A stretch of DNA of 64,000 nucleotides from Taklimakanibacter sp050251035. Its GTDB lineage: Bacteria; Pseudomonadota; Alphaproteobacteria; Rhizobiales; Aestuariivirgaceae. How positions within the stretch are numbered: the first letter of the stretch is position 1; every line of letters begins with the position of its first letter. Below the pieces are notes generated by a model. That model worked only from the letters and a program-made list of their open reading frames with translations, had not been told where the DNA came from and did not search any database. The position numbers and the translations under genes were made by a program. Shown piece after piece: positions 36,613 to 45,980 of this stretch. The stretch spans positions 1-64,000 of the forward strand of contig JBFWNN010000007.1 in NCBI GenBank assembly GCA_050251035.1, in the 5' to 3' direction.

Positions 36613-37925
36613 TGGAAAGGGCGCTGCCCGAGGACACCAGGCCCTTCGCTCCTTTCGAGCGGATGCTGGCCTTGCGGTATCTGCTCACCCGCAGGCGTGA
36701 AGGCTTCGTCTCGGTCATATCCCTCATTTCGTTCCTCGGCATCACCCTCGGGGTGGCGACCCTCATCGTGGTCATGGCGGTGCTCAACGGCTTCCGCGCC
36801 GAATTGCTCGATAAGATATTGGGCTTCAGCGGCCATGCGACCTTCTATTCGAGTGATGCCACGCCGATCACCGATTATGAGAGTGCCGCGGCGCGCGTCG
36901 CCAAGGTGCCGGGCGTCAAGCAGGCCATGCCCTTCGTCGAAGGCCAGGCCATGGCGTCGTCGCAGCGCAACAATACCGGCGCCCTCGTGCGCGGCGTCCA
37001 CGAGACCGATCTCAAGAAGCTGCCGAGCATCAACAACGGCGATCTGATCACCGCCATCAAGGAGGCGGGGACGCCGGACCAGACGCCTTCGCTCGACGGC
37101 TTCGAAGCCTCGGGCGGCGTGGCCATCGGCGAGCGTCTCGCCTGGCGCCACGGCCTTTCCCTCGGCAGCACGCTGACCATCATCTCGCCCTCCGGTCCTG
37201 AGACCGTGATGGGCACGGCGCCGCGCATCCGCGATTACCCGGTCGTCGCCATTTTCAAGATCGGCATGTCCGAATATGACGAGAGCGTGATCTATATGCC
37301 GCTTGCCGAGGCACAGGACTATTTCGTCGTCGACAATGCGGCGTCCGCCATCGAGGTGACCGTCGACAATCCCGATGCGATCACTGAGATGAAGCCGGCG
37401 CTCCTCGATGCGGCAGGGCCGGGGCTCGATATCCAGACCTGGCAGCAGCGCAACCAGGCGTTCTTCAGTGCGCTCGCGGTCGAGCGCAATGTGATGTTCC
37501 TGGTGCTCACCATGATCATTCTGGTGGCCGCGCTCAATATCATCTCCGGACTCTATATGCTTGTGAAGGACAAGGGCCACGACATCGCCATTCTGCGCAC
37601 CATGGGCGCCTCGAGCGGCAGCGTGCAGCGGATATTCTTCATGACCGGGGCGATCATCGGCGTCACCGGCACGCTCGCCGGCTTCCTGCTCGGCCTTGCC
37701 ATCTGCCTCAATGTCGAAAGCATTCGCCGCTTCGTCACCTGGGTCTCCGGAACGGAAGTGTTTTCGCCGGAGCTCTATTATCTCTCGCAACTGCCGGCCA
37801 AGATGGAGCCGGTGCAGACGGCCAGCATCGTCCTCATGTCGCTGGTGCTCTCCTTCGCGGCGACGCTCTATCCGTCCTGGCGTGCCGCGCGTCTCGATCC
37901 CGTCGAGGCTCTGCGTTACGAATGA
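36612..37925 (+). CDS. lolC: Lipoprotein-releasing ABC transporter permease LolC/LolE
   Basis: 437-aa inner-membrane permease that releases outer-membrane lipoproteins to LolA. The first helix region is YLLTRRREGFVSVISLISFLGITLGVATLIVVMAVLNGF, typical of LolC/LolE. A periplasmic domain of about 210 residues follows, then three helices ending with SWRAARLDPVEALRYE. Alphaproteobacteria usually have a single permease (LolF-type) with LolD, so the complex may be a homodimer. It overlaps lolD by ATGA. Confidence 0.94.
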   Translation: MERALPEDTRPFAPFERMLALRYLLTRRREGFVSVISLISFLGITLGVATLIVVMAVLNGFRAELLDKILGFSGHATFYSSDATPITDYESAAARVAKVPGVKQAMPFVEGQAMASSQRNNTGALVRGVHETDLKKLPSINNGDLITAIKEAGTPDQTPSLDGFEASGGVAIGERLAWRHGLSLGSTLTIISPSGPETVMGTAPRIRDYPVVAIFKIGMSEYDESVIYMPLAEAQDYFVVDNAASAIEVTVDNPDAITEMKPALLDAAGPGLDIQTWQQRNQAFFSALAVERNVMFLVLTMIILVAALNIISGLYMLVKDKGHDIAILRTMGASSGSVQRIFFMTGAIIGVTGTLAGFLLGLAICLNVESIRRFVTWVSGTEVFSPELYYLSQLPAKMEPVQTASIVLMSLVLSFAATLYPSWRAARLDPVEALRYE

Positions 37926-38611
37926 CGGACCGGCTCAAGCCCACTCTCGAACTGCGCCATGTCGCACGTTCCTTCCTTGAAGGGCCCGCTCGTCTCGACG
38001 TGTTTCTCGACGTCAGCGTCAAGGTTCACCCGGGCGAGATCGTCGCGCTGGTCGGGCAATCGGGCTCGGGGAAATCGTCGCTGCTCCATATCGCGGGCCT
38101 GCTCGAGGCGCCGACGGCGGGCGAGGTCTATGTCGCCGGACAGAATTGCACGACGCTCGATGATACGTCGCGAACCCGCATCCGGCGCATCGGCATCGGC
38201 TTCGTCTATCAGTTCCATCATCTGCTGCCGGAATTCTCGGCCCTCGAGAATGTCATGATGCCGCAACTGATCGCCGGCATGGAAAAGCCCGCGGCCCGCA
38301 AGCGCGCGCTCGAGCTGCTCGAACGCTTCGGCCTCGCCAAGCGCGCCGAGCATCGTCCGGCCGAGCTTTCGGGCGGCGAGCAGCAGCGGGTCGCCATCTC
38401 TCGCGCTTTGGCCAACCGGCCGCTCTTGCTCCTGGCCGATGAGCCGACCGGCAATCTCGACCCCAGGACGTCCGACCAGGTCCATGCCGAATTCCTGCGC
38501 GTCATCGCCGAGGAGGGGGTGGGCGCGCTGGTCGCCACCCACAATGTCGAGCTCGCCCGCCGGATGACGCGGCTGGTCAGGCTGGAGAATGGCCAACTCA
38601 CCCCCGGCTGA
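37922..38611 (+). CDS. lolD: Lipoprotein-releasing ABC transporter ATPase LolD
   Basis: 229-aa ABC ATPase that powers lipoprotein release by LolC/E. Walker A is VGQSGSGKSSLLH, the Q-loop is FVYQFHHLLPEFSALENV, the signature is ELSGGEQQRVAISRAL, and Walker B is LLLADEPTGNLD. FHHLLPEF is a LolD-specific pattern. The start overlaps lolC, and dnaE follows after about 66 bp. Confidence 0.95.
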   Translation: MTDRLKPTLELRHVARSFLEGPARLDVFLDVSVKVHPGEIVALVGQSGSGKSSLLHIAGLLEAPTAGEVYVAGQNCTTLDDTSRTRIRRIGIGFVYQFHHLLPEFSALENVMMPQLIAGMEKPAARKRALELLERFGLAKRAEHRPAELSGGEQQRVAISRALANRPLLLLADEPTGNLDPRTSDQVHAEFLRVIAEEGVGALVATHNVELARRMTRLVRLENGQLTPG

Positions 38612-38677
38612 CCCGCCTGTGGAATAGGCCGCCGCTGATGTCGCATTTCTGTGTCCAGTTGCGCTAGATTCCAGATC

Positions 38678-41600
38678 ATGGCGGCCGAGTCGAAGAACAG
38701 CGTGACCTTTATCCATCTCAGGACCCATTCCGCCTATTCGCTGGCGGAAGGGGCCTTGCATATCAAGCAGATGGGTGCCCTCGCCAAGGACATGGGCAGC
38801 CCCGCGCTCGCCATCACCGACACTGGCAATCTGTTCGGCGCCCTCGAATTCTCGGATGCCTTGAGCGAGAAGGGCATCCAGCCCATCATCGGCTGCACGC
38901 TCAAGATTGCATGCCCCGACCAGTCGGCGCCCGACGCGGTCCATCGTCAGAAGACCGGCCTGCGAAAAATGCCGAGTCTCGCTCTCCTCGCCAAGGACGA
39001 GGCCGGCTATCGCAACCTGATGCTGCTATCGAGCCGGGCCTATCTCGACACACCCGACACCGCTGAGCCCCATGTCGGCATGGACTACCTCCGCGACCAT
39101 TCGGGCGGGCTCATCTGCCTGACCGGCGGCCCCGACGGACCGGTCAACGAGGCGCTGGTCCAGGGCCAGCCGCAGGTCGCGAAGAGCCGCATCGAGGAGC
39201 TCGCCGGCATTTTCGGCGACCGGCTCTATGTCGAGTTGCAGCGCCACGGCACCGAGAACGAGCAATTGGCCGAGCCGGGGCTCATCGATCTCGCTTATGA
39301 GCTCAATCTGCCGCTCGTCGCCACCAACGAGCCCTATTTCGCCAAGCTCGACGATTACGCCGCCCATGACGCACTGATCTGCATCGCCGAGGGCGAGGTC
39401 GTCGCCGCCGAGGACCGCCGCCGGCTGACGCCCGAGCATTATTTCAAGTCGCCGCAGCAGATGGCGGCGCTCTTTGCCGACATACCTGAAGCCATCGCCT
39501 CGACGGTCGAGATCGCCAGGCGCTGTGCGTACAAGGTCAAATCGCAGAAGCCGATCCTGCCGCGCTACGGCGAGGGCGACGAAGCCGTCGAGCTGCGCCG
39601 CCAGGCCGAGGAAGGACTCGCGGCGCGGCTTGCGGAACGCGGCCTATCGGAGGGCTACAGCGAAGAGGATTACCGCCAGCGCCTTGACTTCGAGCTCGAT
39701 GTCATCATCAAGATGAAGTATCCGGGTTACTTTCTGATCGTCTCGGACTTCATCAAATATGCGAAGTCGAAAGGGATTCCGGTGGGACCGGGGCGCGGCT
39801 CGGGTGCTGGCTCGCTCGTCGCCTATTCCCTCACCATCACCGATCTCGACCCCTTGCGCTTCAACCTTCTGTTCGAGCGCTTCCTCAATCCCGACCGTGT
39901 GTCGATGCCCGACTTCGACATCGATTTCTGCCAGGACCGGCGCGACGAGGTGATCGACTACGTCCAGGACAAATACGGCAAGGACCACGTCGCGCAGATC
40001 ATCACCTTCGGAAAGCTGCAGGCGCGCGCGGTGTGCCGCGATGTCGGCCGCGTGCTGCAGATGCCTTATGGCCAGGTCGATCGTCTGAGCAAGATGATCC
40101 CGATGAATCCGGCCAATCCGGTGTCGCTCGCCCAGGCGATCGAGGGCGAACCGCGGCTCAAGGAAGAGCGCGACAAGGACGCGACCGTCCGTGCCATGCT
40201 CGAGATCGGCCTCAAGCTCGAAGGCCTCTACCGGCATGCCTCGACCCATGCCGCCGGCATCGTGATCGGCGACCGGCCGCTGGAAGAGCTGGTGCCGCTC
40301 TATCGCGATCCGCGCTCGAGCCTGCCCGCCACCCAGTTCAACATGAAATATGTCGAGAAGGCGGGCCTGGTAAAATTCGACTTCCTCGGCCTCAAGACGC
40401 TCACCATCATCGACAAGGCGCAGCGCCTCATCCGTCTGCGCATCCCGGAGTTCGACGCCAACAAGATCCCGCTCGATGATTTGGCGACTTATCAGATGCT
40501 GGGGCAGGGCGACACGGTGGGTGTGTTCCAGCTGGAAAGCTCAGGCATGCGCGATGCGGTGCGCCAGATGCGCGCCGACCGCTTCGAGGACCTGATCGCG
40601 CTCGTCGCCCTTTATCGCCCGGGCCCGATGGCCAATATCCCGCTCTATTGCGCGCGAAAGCTCGGGCGCGAGCCCATCGAATACATGCATCCCTGGCTCG
40701 AGCCGATCCTCAAGGAGACCTTCGGCGTCATCACCTATCAGGAGCAGGTGCAGCAGATCGCCAAGGACCTCGCGGGCTACACGCTGGCCCAGGCCGACCT
40801 CTTGCGCCGCGCCATGGGTAAGAAGATCAAGGCGGAGATGGACGCCCAGCGCGGCAACTTTCTGAAGGGCGCCGTCGAGCGCGGCATCGACGAAACCATC
40901 GCCACCAACATCTTCGATGCCTGCGCGAAGTTCGCCGAATACGGCTTCAACAAGTCGCATTCGGCGCCTTACGCCTATATCAGCTACCAGACCGCCTATC
41001 TCAAGGCGAACCATCCGGTCGAGTTCCTGGCCGCCTCGATGTCGCTCGATATGGGCAACACCGACAAGCTGCAGGTCTTCCGCCAGGAGGCACAACGCCT
41101 CGGGGTCAAGATCGTGCCGCCTTCGGTCAATTCCTCCGAGGTCGATTTCGCGGTGAAGGACGCTGCCGTCCTTTATTCGCTGTCGGCGCTAAAGAATGTC
41201 GGCTCGGGCGCCATCCAGCATCTGGTGGAGAAGCGCAAGACGGAGGGGCCTTATGTCTCGCTGGGCGATTTCGCCCGCCGGATCGATGCCCACATATTGA
41301 ACCGCCGCGCGCTCGAAAGCCTGGCCAAGGCCGGTGCGTTCGACGATCTCAAACCCAACCGGGCGCAGGTGCTGGACGGTGTCGACGCCATTCTCGCCAT
41401 GGCCAACCGCACCACGGCGGAAGCCGAGATGGGGCAAAACGACCTCTTCGGCCAATCGACCAAGGAGGACGTCGCCTTGCCGGCGCGCGAGGCCTGGCTG
41501 CCGATGGAGCGCCTCGCCAATGAATTCGAGGCGATCGGCTTCTATCTTTCGGGCCATCCGCTCGACGATTATATGAGCCGGCTCACCCGGCTTGGCGTCG

Positions 41601-42121
41601 ACACCTGGACGTCCTTCCACGACAAGGCGCTGACCAAGGGGGCGACGGCGGCAAAGCTCGCCGGCACCGTCACGCACCGCCAGGAGCGGCGCTCGAAATC
41701 CGGCAACAAATTCGCCTTTGTCGGCTTCTCGGACCCGACCGGCCAGTTCGAGACGATCTGCTTCTCCGACACCCTCGCCGTGTCGCGCGACCTGCTCGAG
41801 CCCGGCAAGGCGGTGATCGCGCGGGTCGAGGCCGATGTCGACGGCGAGGAGGTGCGCCTCAGGCTGCAAGGCGTCGAGGAGCTCGAGCGGGCCGCGGCCC
41901 AGATCACCTCCGGCCTCACCATTTTCGTGCGCGACGCCAAGCCCATCGACTCGATCGCCCAGCGTCTGACCAATGGCGGCAAGGCGCCGGTCAAGCTCAT
42001 CCTGCAGATGGACAAGGGCAGGGAGGTCGAGGTCATCCTCGGCAACAAGTTCACGGTCACGCCGCAGGTCAAGGGCGCCATCAAGGCGATCTCCGGCGTC
42101 GTCGACGTGCAGGATCTGTGA
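38678..42121 (+). CDS. dnaE: DNA polymerase III alpha subunit
   Basis: 1,147-aa replicative polymerase. The N-terminal PHP domain starts FIHLRTHSAYSLAEGALH. The catalytic acidic pair is in MPDFDIDFCQDRRDEVIDY. Other landmarks are GPGRGSGAGSLVAYSL, HASTHAAGIVIGD and FNKSHSAPYAYISYQTAYLKANHP. An OB-fold domain is near the C-terminus. Length is typical of DnaE1. The ATG at 38678 is preferred over a GTG at 38651; either keeps the PHP domain whole. Confidence 0.96.
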   Translation: MAAESKNSVTFIHLRTHSAYSLAEGALHIKQMGALAKDMGSPALAITDTGNLFGALEFSDALSEKGIQPIIGCTLKIACPDQSAPDAVHRQKTGLRKMPSLALLAKDEAGYRNLMLLSSRAYLDTPDTAEPHVGMDYLRDHSGGLICLTGGPDGPVNEALVQGQPQVAKSRIEELAGIFGDRLYVELQRHGTENEQLAEPGLIDLAYELNLPLVATNEPYFAKLDDYAAHDALICIAEGEVVAAEDRRRLTPEHYFKSPQQMAALFADIPEAIASTVEIARRCAYKVKSQKPILPRYGEGDEAVELRRQAEEGLAARLAERGLSEGYSEEDYRQRLDFELDVIIKMKYPGYFLIVSDFIKYAKSKGIPVGPGRGSGAGSLVAYSLTITDLDPLRFNLLFERFLNPDRVSMPDFDIDFCQDRRDEVIDYVQDKYGKDHVAQIITFGKLQARAVCRDVGRVLQMPYGQVDRLSKMIPMNPANPVSLAQAIEGEPRLKEERDKDATVRAMLEIGLKLEGLYRHASTHAAGIVIGDRPLEELVPLYRDPRSSLPATQFNMKYVEKAGLVKFDFLGLKTLTIIDKAQRLIRLRIPEFDANKIPLDDLATYQMLGQGDTVGVFQLESSGMRDAVRQMRADRFEDLIALVALYRPGPMANIPLYCARKLGREPIEYMHPWLEPILKETFGVITYQEQVQQIAKDLAGYTLAQADLLRRAMGKKIKAEMDAQRGNFLKGAVERGIDETIATNIFDACAKFAEYGFNKSHSAPYAYISYQTAYLKANHPVEFLAASMSLDMGNTDKLQVFRQEAQRLGVKIVPPSVNSSEVDFAVKDAAVLYSLSALKNVGSGAIQHLVEKRKTEGPYVSLGDFARRIDAHILNRRALESLAKAGAFDDLKPNRAQVLDGVDAILAMANRTTAEAEMGQNDLFGQSTKEDVALPAREAWLPMERLANEFEAIGFYLSGHPLDDYMSRLTRLGVDTWTSFHDKALTKGATAAKLAGTVTHRQERRSKSGNKFAFVGFSDPTGQFETICFSDTLAVSRDLLEPGKAVIARVEADVDGEEVRLRLQGVEELERAAAQITSGLTIFVRDAKPIDSIAQRLTNGGKAPVKLILQMDKGREVEVILGNKFTVTPQVKGAIKAISGVVDVQDL

Positions 42122-42123
42122 TC

Positions 42124-42603
42124 ATGCCTGAGGCCCGAAATCTTGAGGGTGGCTGCTTCTGCGGCGAGGTGCGCTACCGGCTGACGGCGCCGCCGATGTT
42201 CGTCAATTGCTGCCATTGCCGCGACTGCCAGCGTCAGACGGGCAGTGCCTTCGTGATCAACGGTGTGATCGAGGCGGATCGCATCGAGCTGCTCAGGGGA
42301 AATCCGGAACCAGTGCTCATGCCGACCGAGAGCGGCCGCCCGCATGACATCTATCGCTGTCCGCAATGCCGCACGGCCCTGTGGAGCGACTATGGCCGCA
42401 GGCCCATGCGCTTCGTGCGCATCAGCACGCTCGACGAGGCCGCCGCCTTCGCGCCTGATGCCCATATCTTCACGCGTTCGAAACTGCCCTGGGTCAGGCT
42501 TCCCGATGACGCCCCGGCCTTCGACATCTTTTATGATATGAAGACATTGTGGCCGGCCGACAGCTTGAAGCGCCGCGAAGCGCTGCTGGGACCGGGGAAA
42601 TGA
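42124..42603 (+). CDS. GFA/CENP-V family zinc protein
   Basis: 159-aa protein of the family named after glutathione-dependent formaldehyde-activating enzyme (Gfa). Zinc ligands are visible: CFCGE near residue 11, CCHCRDCQ near 30 and CPQC near 78. RQTGSAFVINGVIE follows the second cluster, as usual. Many members have no proven enzymatic role. A GTG at 42118, overlapping the dnaE stop (GTGA), would add two residues and is an alternative start. It is probably co-transcribed with the following cupin. Confidence 0.88.
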   Translation: MPEARNLEGGCFCGEVRYRLTAPPMFVNCCHCRDCQRQTGSAFVINGVIEADRIELLRGNPEPVLMPTESGRPHDIYRCPQCRTALWSDYGRRPMRFVRISTLDEAAAFAPDAHIFTRSKLPWVRLPDDAPAFDIFYDMKTLWPADSLKRREALLGPGK

Positions 42604-42623
42604 CAAGGCAGGGAGAAACGAGA

Positions 42624-43076
42624 ATGGCCGACGATCTGGAGAAGGGCATCACCGCCAATGGCGCTGGCTATGGCGGCAAGAGCTGGAACATATTGGGTCA
42701 GCGGTATTTTCCGAAGGCCGTATGCGCATCGACCTTCGCCTTCGAGACCAACAGCGAGCCGGGGCAGTTCGTGCCTGTCCATGTTCACCCGAACCAGGAT
42801 GAATTCATCCTGGTTCAGGAAGGCGAACTCGATCTCAAGCTCGACGGCAAATGGATGAAGGCCAAGGCGGGCGATCTGGTGCGCATGCCGCGCGGCATCC
42901 CGCATGGCTATTTCAACAAGTCCGACAAGCCGGCGCGCGCGCTGTTCTGGGTCTCGCCGGCGCGCATGCTGGAGACGCTGTTCGACAATCTGCACAATGT
43001 CGCCGACCCCGCCGAGGCGGTGCGGATCTCGGCTCGGCACGAGGTTGATTTCCTGCCGCCGGAAGCCAATAGCTGA
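42624..43076 (+). CDS. cupin domain protein, possible quercetinase-like fold
   Basis: 150-aa single cupin. Motif 1 is VPVHVHPNQDEFILVQEGELDL (about residues 51-72) with the metal-ligand histidines and Glu. Motif 2 is GDLVRMPRGIPHGYFN. All four usual metal ligands are present (HxH, E, H). Homologues are annotated as cupin or quercetin dioxygenase-like; the substrate is unknown. GGGAGAAACGAGA precedes the ATG. The codons for motif 1 contain a perfect 26-bp palindrome at 42791-42816. Confidence 0.85.
   Translation: MADDLEKGITANGAGYGGKSWNILGQRYFPKAVCASTFAFETNSEPGQFVPVHVHPNQDEFILVQEGELDLKLDGKWMKAKAGDLVRMPRGIPHGYFNKSDKPARALFWVSPARMLETLFDNLHNVADPAEAVRISARHEVDFLPPEANS
42791..42816. repeat. perfect 26-bp palindrome inside the cupin gene
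   Basis: Left arm GAACCAGGATGAA (42791-42803) is followed directly by its exact reverse complement TTCATCCTGGTTC (42804-42816). It encodes the conserved NQDEFILV segment of cupin motif 1, so it may be a by-product of codon choice. It would form a long cruciform or mRNA hairpin without loop bases. Confidence 0.9.
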
Positions 43077-43117
43077 GCCCTAGCTAAGCGCGTCACCCCT
43101 GCGTAGACTGTGATTCC

Positions 43118-45862
43118 ATGGACGACGGCTTTATTGGCCTTCTAACGCTTCTTGCACTGGCGATATTCTTCGCCCCTCTCATCTTGTCGATCGTCGCGTT
43201 GAGCCGGTCCGGCGATCTGCGGCGCAAGCTCGCCAAGCTCGAGGCCAGGCTGGCCCAGTTCGAGACGGGGGCTGTTACACCCCCGCCGGTCGCCGAAGCA
43301 CAGCCCGGAAAGGTCTGGGCGGACGCGAGCCAGGCGCAAGAGCAGGTCTCGGAGCCCGTGACAGCGGCCGAGCCCGTCTATGAGACGATCGAGCAACTCG
43401 AACCGGTCGATGCCGCCGCTGCGCCGCCGCCCGAGCCGCCACCGCCGTCCGCGCCGCCGCCGGCGCGTGCCGGCATCGAGGAACGGCTCACCTCGCGCTG
43501 GCTCGTCTGGCTGGGTGCGGTGGCCCTCGTCCTCGCCGGTATCTTCCTCATCAAATATTCGATCGACAACGCGCTTCTGACGCCGGCGATGCGCGCGACC
43601 TTCGGCCTCTTGCTGGGCATCGCCCTGACGCTTGCCGGCGAGTGGCTGCGCCGCCGGCCGATGCAAAAGGAGATCGCCGCCCTCAAGCCCGATTATGTGC
43701 CGGGGGCGCTCACCAGCGCCGGCCTGTTCATTTCATTCGCCAGCGTTTATGCCGCTTATGCGCTGCTCGACCTCCTGGGCCCGACCGCGGCCTTCATCGG
43801 CCTTGCCATCGTGGCGCTCGTCGCTTTCGCCCTGGCCGCCCTCCACACGCCCATCGTCGCCATTATCGGTCTGCTCGCGGGCTTCGCCACGCCGGCGCTC
43901 GTGTCCTCGTCCGAGCCCAATGCCGGCATCCTCTTCGCCTATCTGGCCCTCATCGCCGCGTCGGCCTATGCGGTCGTCCTCTATCGCGGCTGGGGCTGGC
44001 TCGCTTATGGGGCGACGGTCGGCGGCCTCGTATGGACCTTGGCCTGGATCATGGGACCGATGCAGGCCGGCGACCTTTTGATCATCGCCGCCTTCCTCGC
44101 CGTGTTGACCGCTGCGGCGATCTGGCTGGCGCTCCGCTTGACGCCTCTGGAAGCCCCGGTGATCTGGCAGAAGCCGCATCGCCCGCAGGGGCCTGAATTC
44201 AATGGCTGGCTCGCGGCGGTGGGCGGCGTCGGCCTTGCCGCGCTCGCGGCGCACGTCGCCAATGCGCCCCTGGTGAGCCTTTCGCTCGCCGTTCTGGGCG
44301 CGGTGGTTCTCGCCTTGTCCGGCCGGCGCTTCGAGCGCTTCGACGGCTTCATCGCGCTTGCGGCACTCCTCCTGCTTTTCGTCCTCCTGGCCTGGGATCC
44401 CGACGGCATATTGGGCCAGCTCCTCTACGACATCGATGCGGGCAACATCATCGCCCCGGCGGGCGCCTTGTTCGCGCCGGAAGCCAAGGGCTTCGTGCTG
44501 TCGCATCTCTTCGCCGGCGCGCTCATCGCCGGCCTGGGCTTCTTCCTCCTGCGCGGCAGCCAGCGCCCGCAGGTCTGGGCTGGGCTTTCGCTGCTCGGCG
44601 CCTTGCTCATCCTGGCGGCGGGCTATGCGCGAAGCCGCTTCTTCACGACCGATCTCCTCTGGGCGATCACCGCGACGGCGGCGGCCGGATTGGCCGTGAC
44701 GCTCGCCGGCGCGCTGAACAAGCGCCGCGAGGAACGGCCCTATCGTCTGGCGCTCGGCTTCTACGCGGCGGCAGCGATCGCCGGCGTCAGCTTCGCCTTC
44801 GCCTTCGTGTTCCGCGAGGCGTGGCTCACGGTGGCGCTGGCGCTGCAATTGCCGGCGCTCGCCTGGCTCGAGAAGACGCTCGATCTCAAGGAGTTGCGCA
44901 AGCTGGCGCTCTGCGTCGCGGCCGTCATCCTGGCCCGGCTCGCGCTCAATCCCTATGTGCTGAGCTATGAGACCAACCATGCGCTCGGCACGCAGTGGAT
45001 CCTCTATGGCTATGGCATTCCGGCATTGGCGTTCTTTGCGGCGGGGTGGCTGTTCAAGCAGCGCCTGAGTGATCTCACCGTCACGGTGCTGGAAAGCGGC
45101 GCCTTCGTCTTCGCTCTGCTGCTGGTCGCGCTCGAGATCCGCATATTCACCGAAGGGCGCATCGCCGCCGAGGAACTGACCTTGTTCGAGCTCGCCTTGC
45201 ACACGCTGGTCTGGCTGGGGGCGGGCTGGTGGCGCCTGCGCAGCTTCGCGGCCGCGGGGCGCGCCATCGACAAATGGTGGTCGATCATCCTCATCGGCCT
45301 CGGCCTGGCCGGCGTCGTCCTCGGACAGCTTCTCGTTCTCAACCCGCTCTTCAGCTATGACAGCATCGGTGACTATGCGATATTCAACGCGCTGCTCGCC
45401 GCCTATCTGGCGCCTGCGGTGCTGATCGGCCTCATCGCCTACACCTTGCCGCCGATCGCCAGGATGCCGTTCGCGCGCATCGGGCTCTTCGCGCTCGCCC
45501 TGGTCCTCATCCTGACCTGGATCACGCTCGAGACGAAGCGCTTCTTCCAGGGACCGATCCTCGATCTGTGGGCCACGAGCGATGCCGAATATTACGCCTA
45601 TTCGGTCGTGTGGCTCGTATCCTCGCTGGTGCTGCTCGCGGTCGGGCTGTGGCGCAAGGCACCCTGGCTCCGGCACGGGGCGCTGGCGATTCTCATCCTC
45701 ACGGTCTGCAAAGTGTTCCTGTCCGACATGGCGGCTCTCGGCGGCCTTTATCGGGTCGCCTCGTTCCTGGGCCTCGGCTTGTTCCTCGTCGGCATCGGCT
45801 ACGTCTATCAACGCTATGTTTTTACAGGGAAAAAGCTGCAGGATGACGCCGGGAAGGCGTGA
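43118..45862 (+). CDS. large DUF2339 multi-pass membrane protein
   Basis: 914-aa inner-membrane protein. After an N-terminal helix (LLTLLALAIFFAPLILSIVAL) comes a short charged stretch with a likely coiled coil (DLRRKLAKLEARLAQFE), then a Pro/Ala-rich linker to about residue 125. The rest is a long series of hydrophobic helices, more than twenty, starting RWLVWLGAVALVLAGIFLIKYSI. This layout defines DUF2339. Function is unknown; no catalytic motif is evident. It stands alone, with a small hairpin downstream at 45874-45890. Confidence 0.88.
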   Translation: MDDGFIGLLTLLALAIFFAPLILSIVALSRSGDLRRKLAKLEARLAQFETGAVTPPPVAEAQPGKVWADASQAQEQVSEPVTAAEPVYETIEQLEPVDAAAAPPPEPPPPSAPPPARAGIEERLTSRWLVWLGAVALVLAGIFLIKYSIDNALLTPAMRATFGLLLGIALTLAGEWLRRRPMQKEIAALKPDYVPGALTSAGLFISFASVYAAYALLDLLGPTAAFIGLAIVALVAFALAALHTPIVAIIGLLAGFATPALVSSSEPNAGILFAYLALIAASAYAVVLYRGWGWLAYGATVGGLVWTLAWIMGPMQAGDLLIIAAFLAVLTAAAIWLALRLTPLEAPVIWQKPHRPQGPEFNGWLAAVGGVGLAALAAHVANAPLVSLSLAVLGAVVLALSGRRFERFDGFIALAALLLLFVLLAWDPDGILGQLLYDIDAGNIIAPAGALFAPEAKGFVLSHLFAGALIAGLGFFLLRGSQRPQVWAGLSLLGALLILAAGYARSRFFTTDLLWAITATAAAGLAVTLAGALNKRREERPYRLALGFYAAAAIAGVSFAFAFVFREAWLTVALALQLPALAWLEKTLDLKELRKLALCVAAVILARLALNPYVLSYETNHALGTQWILYGYGIPALAFFAAGWLFKQRLSDLTVTVLESGAFVFALLLVALEIRIFTEGRIAAEELTLFELALHTLVWLGAGWWRLRSFAAAGRAIDKWWSIILIGLGLAGVVLGQLLVLNPLFSYDSIGDYAIFNALLAAYLAPAVLIGLIAYTLPPIARMPFARIGLFALALVLILTWITLETKRFFQGPILDLWATSDAEYYAYSVVWLVSSLVLLAVGLWRKAPWLRHGALAILILTVCKVFLSDMAALGGLYRVASFLGLGLFLVGIGYVYQRYVFTGKKLQDDAGKA

Positions 45863-45873
45863 CAATTCCCCTC

Positions 45874-45890
45874 AGGCAAAATCTTTGCCT
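45874..45890 (+). terminator. short hairpin after DUF2339 gene
   Basis: Inverted repeat AGGCAAA / TTTGCCT with a 3-nt loop, 12 bp after the stop. There is no long T-run, so it is only a possible weak terminator. Confidence 0.35.
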
Positions 45891-45980
45891 TGAACTCGAC
45901 CCTTCCGGTAACACATCCTCGCAGTCAGGCAGGAAACACTCTAACGTTACGTAAGGAACTTTAGCGAGGTTTTAGCGATC

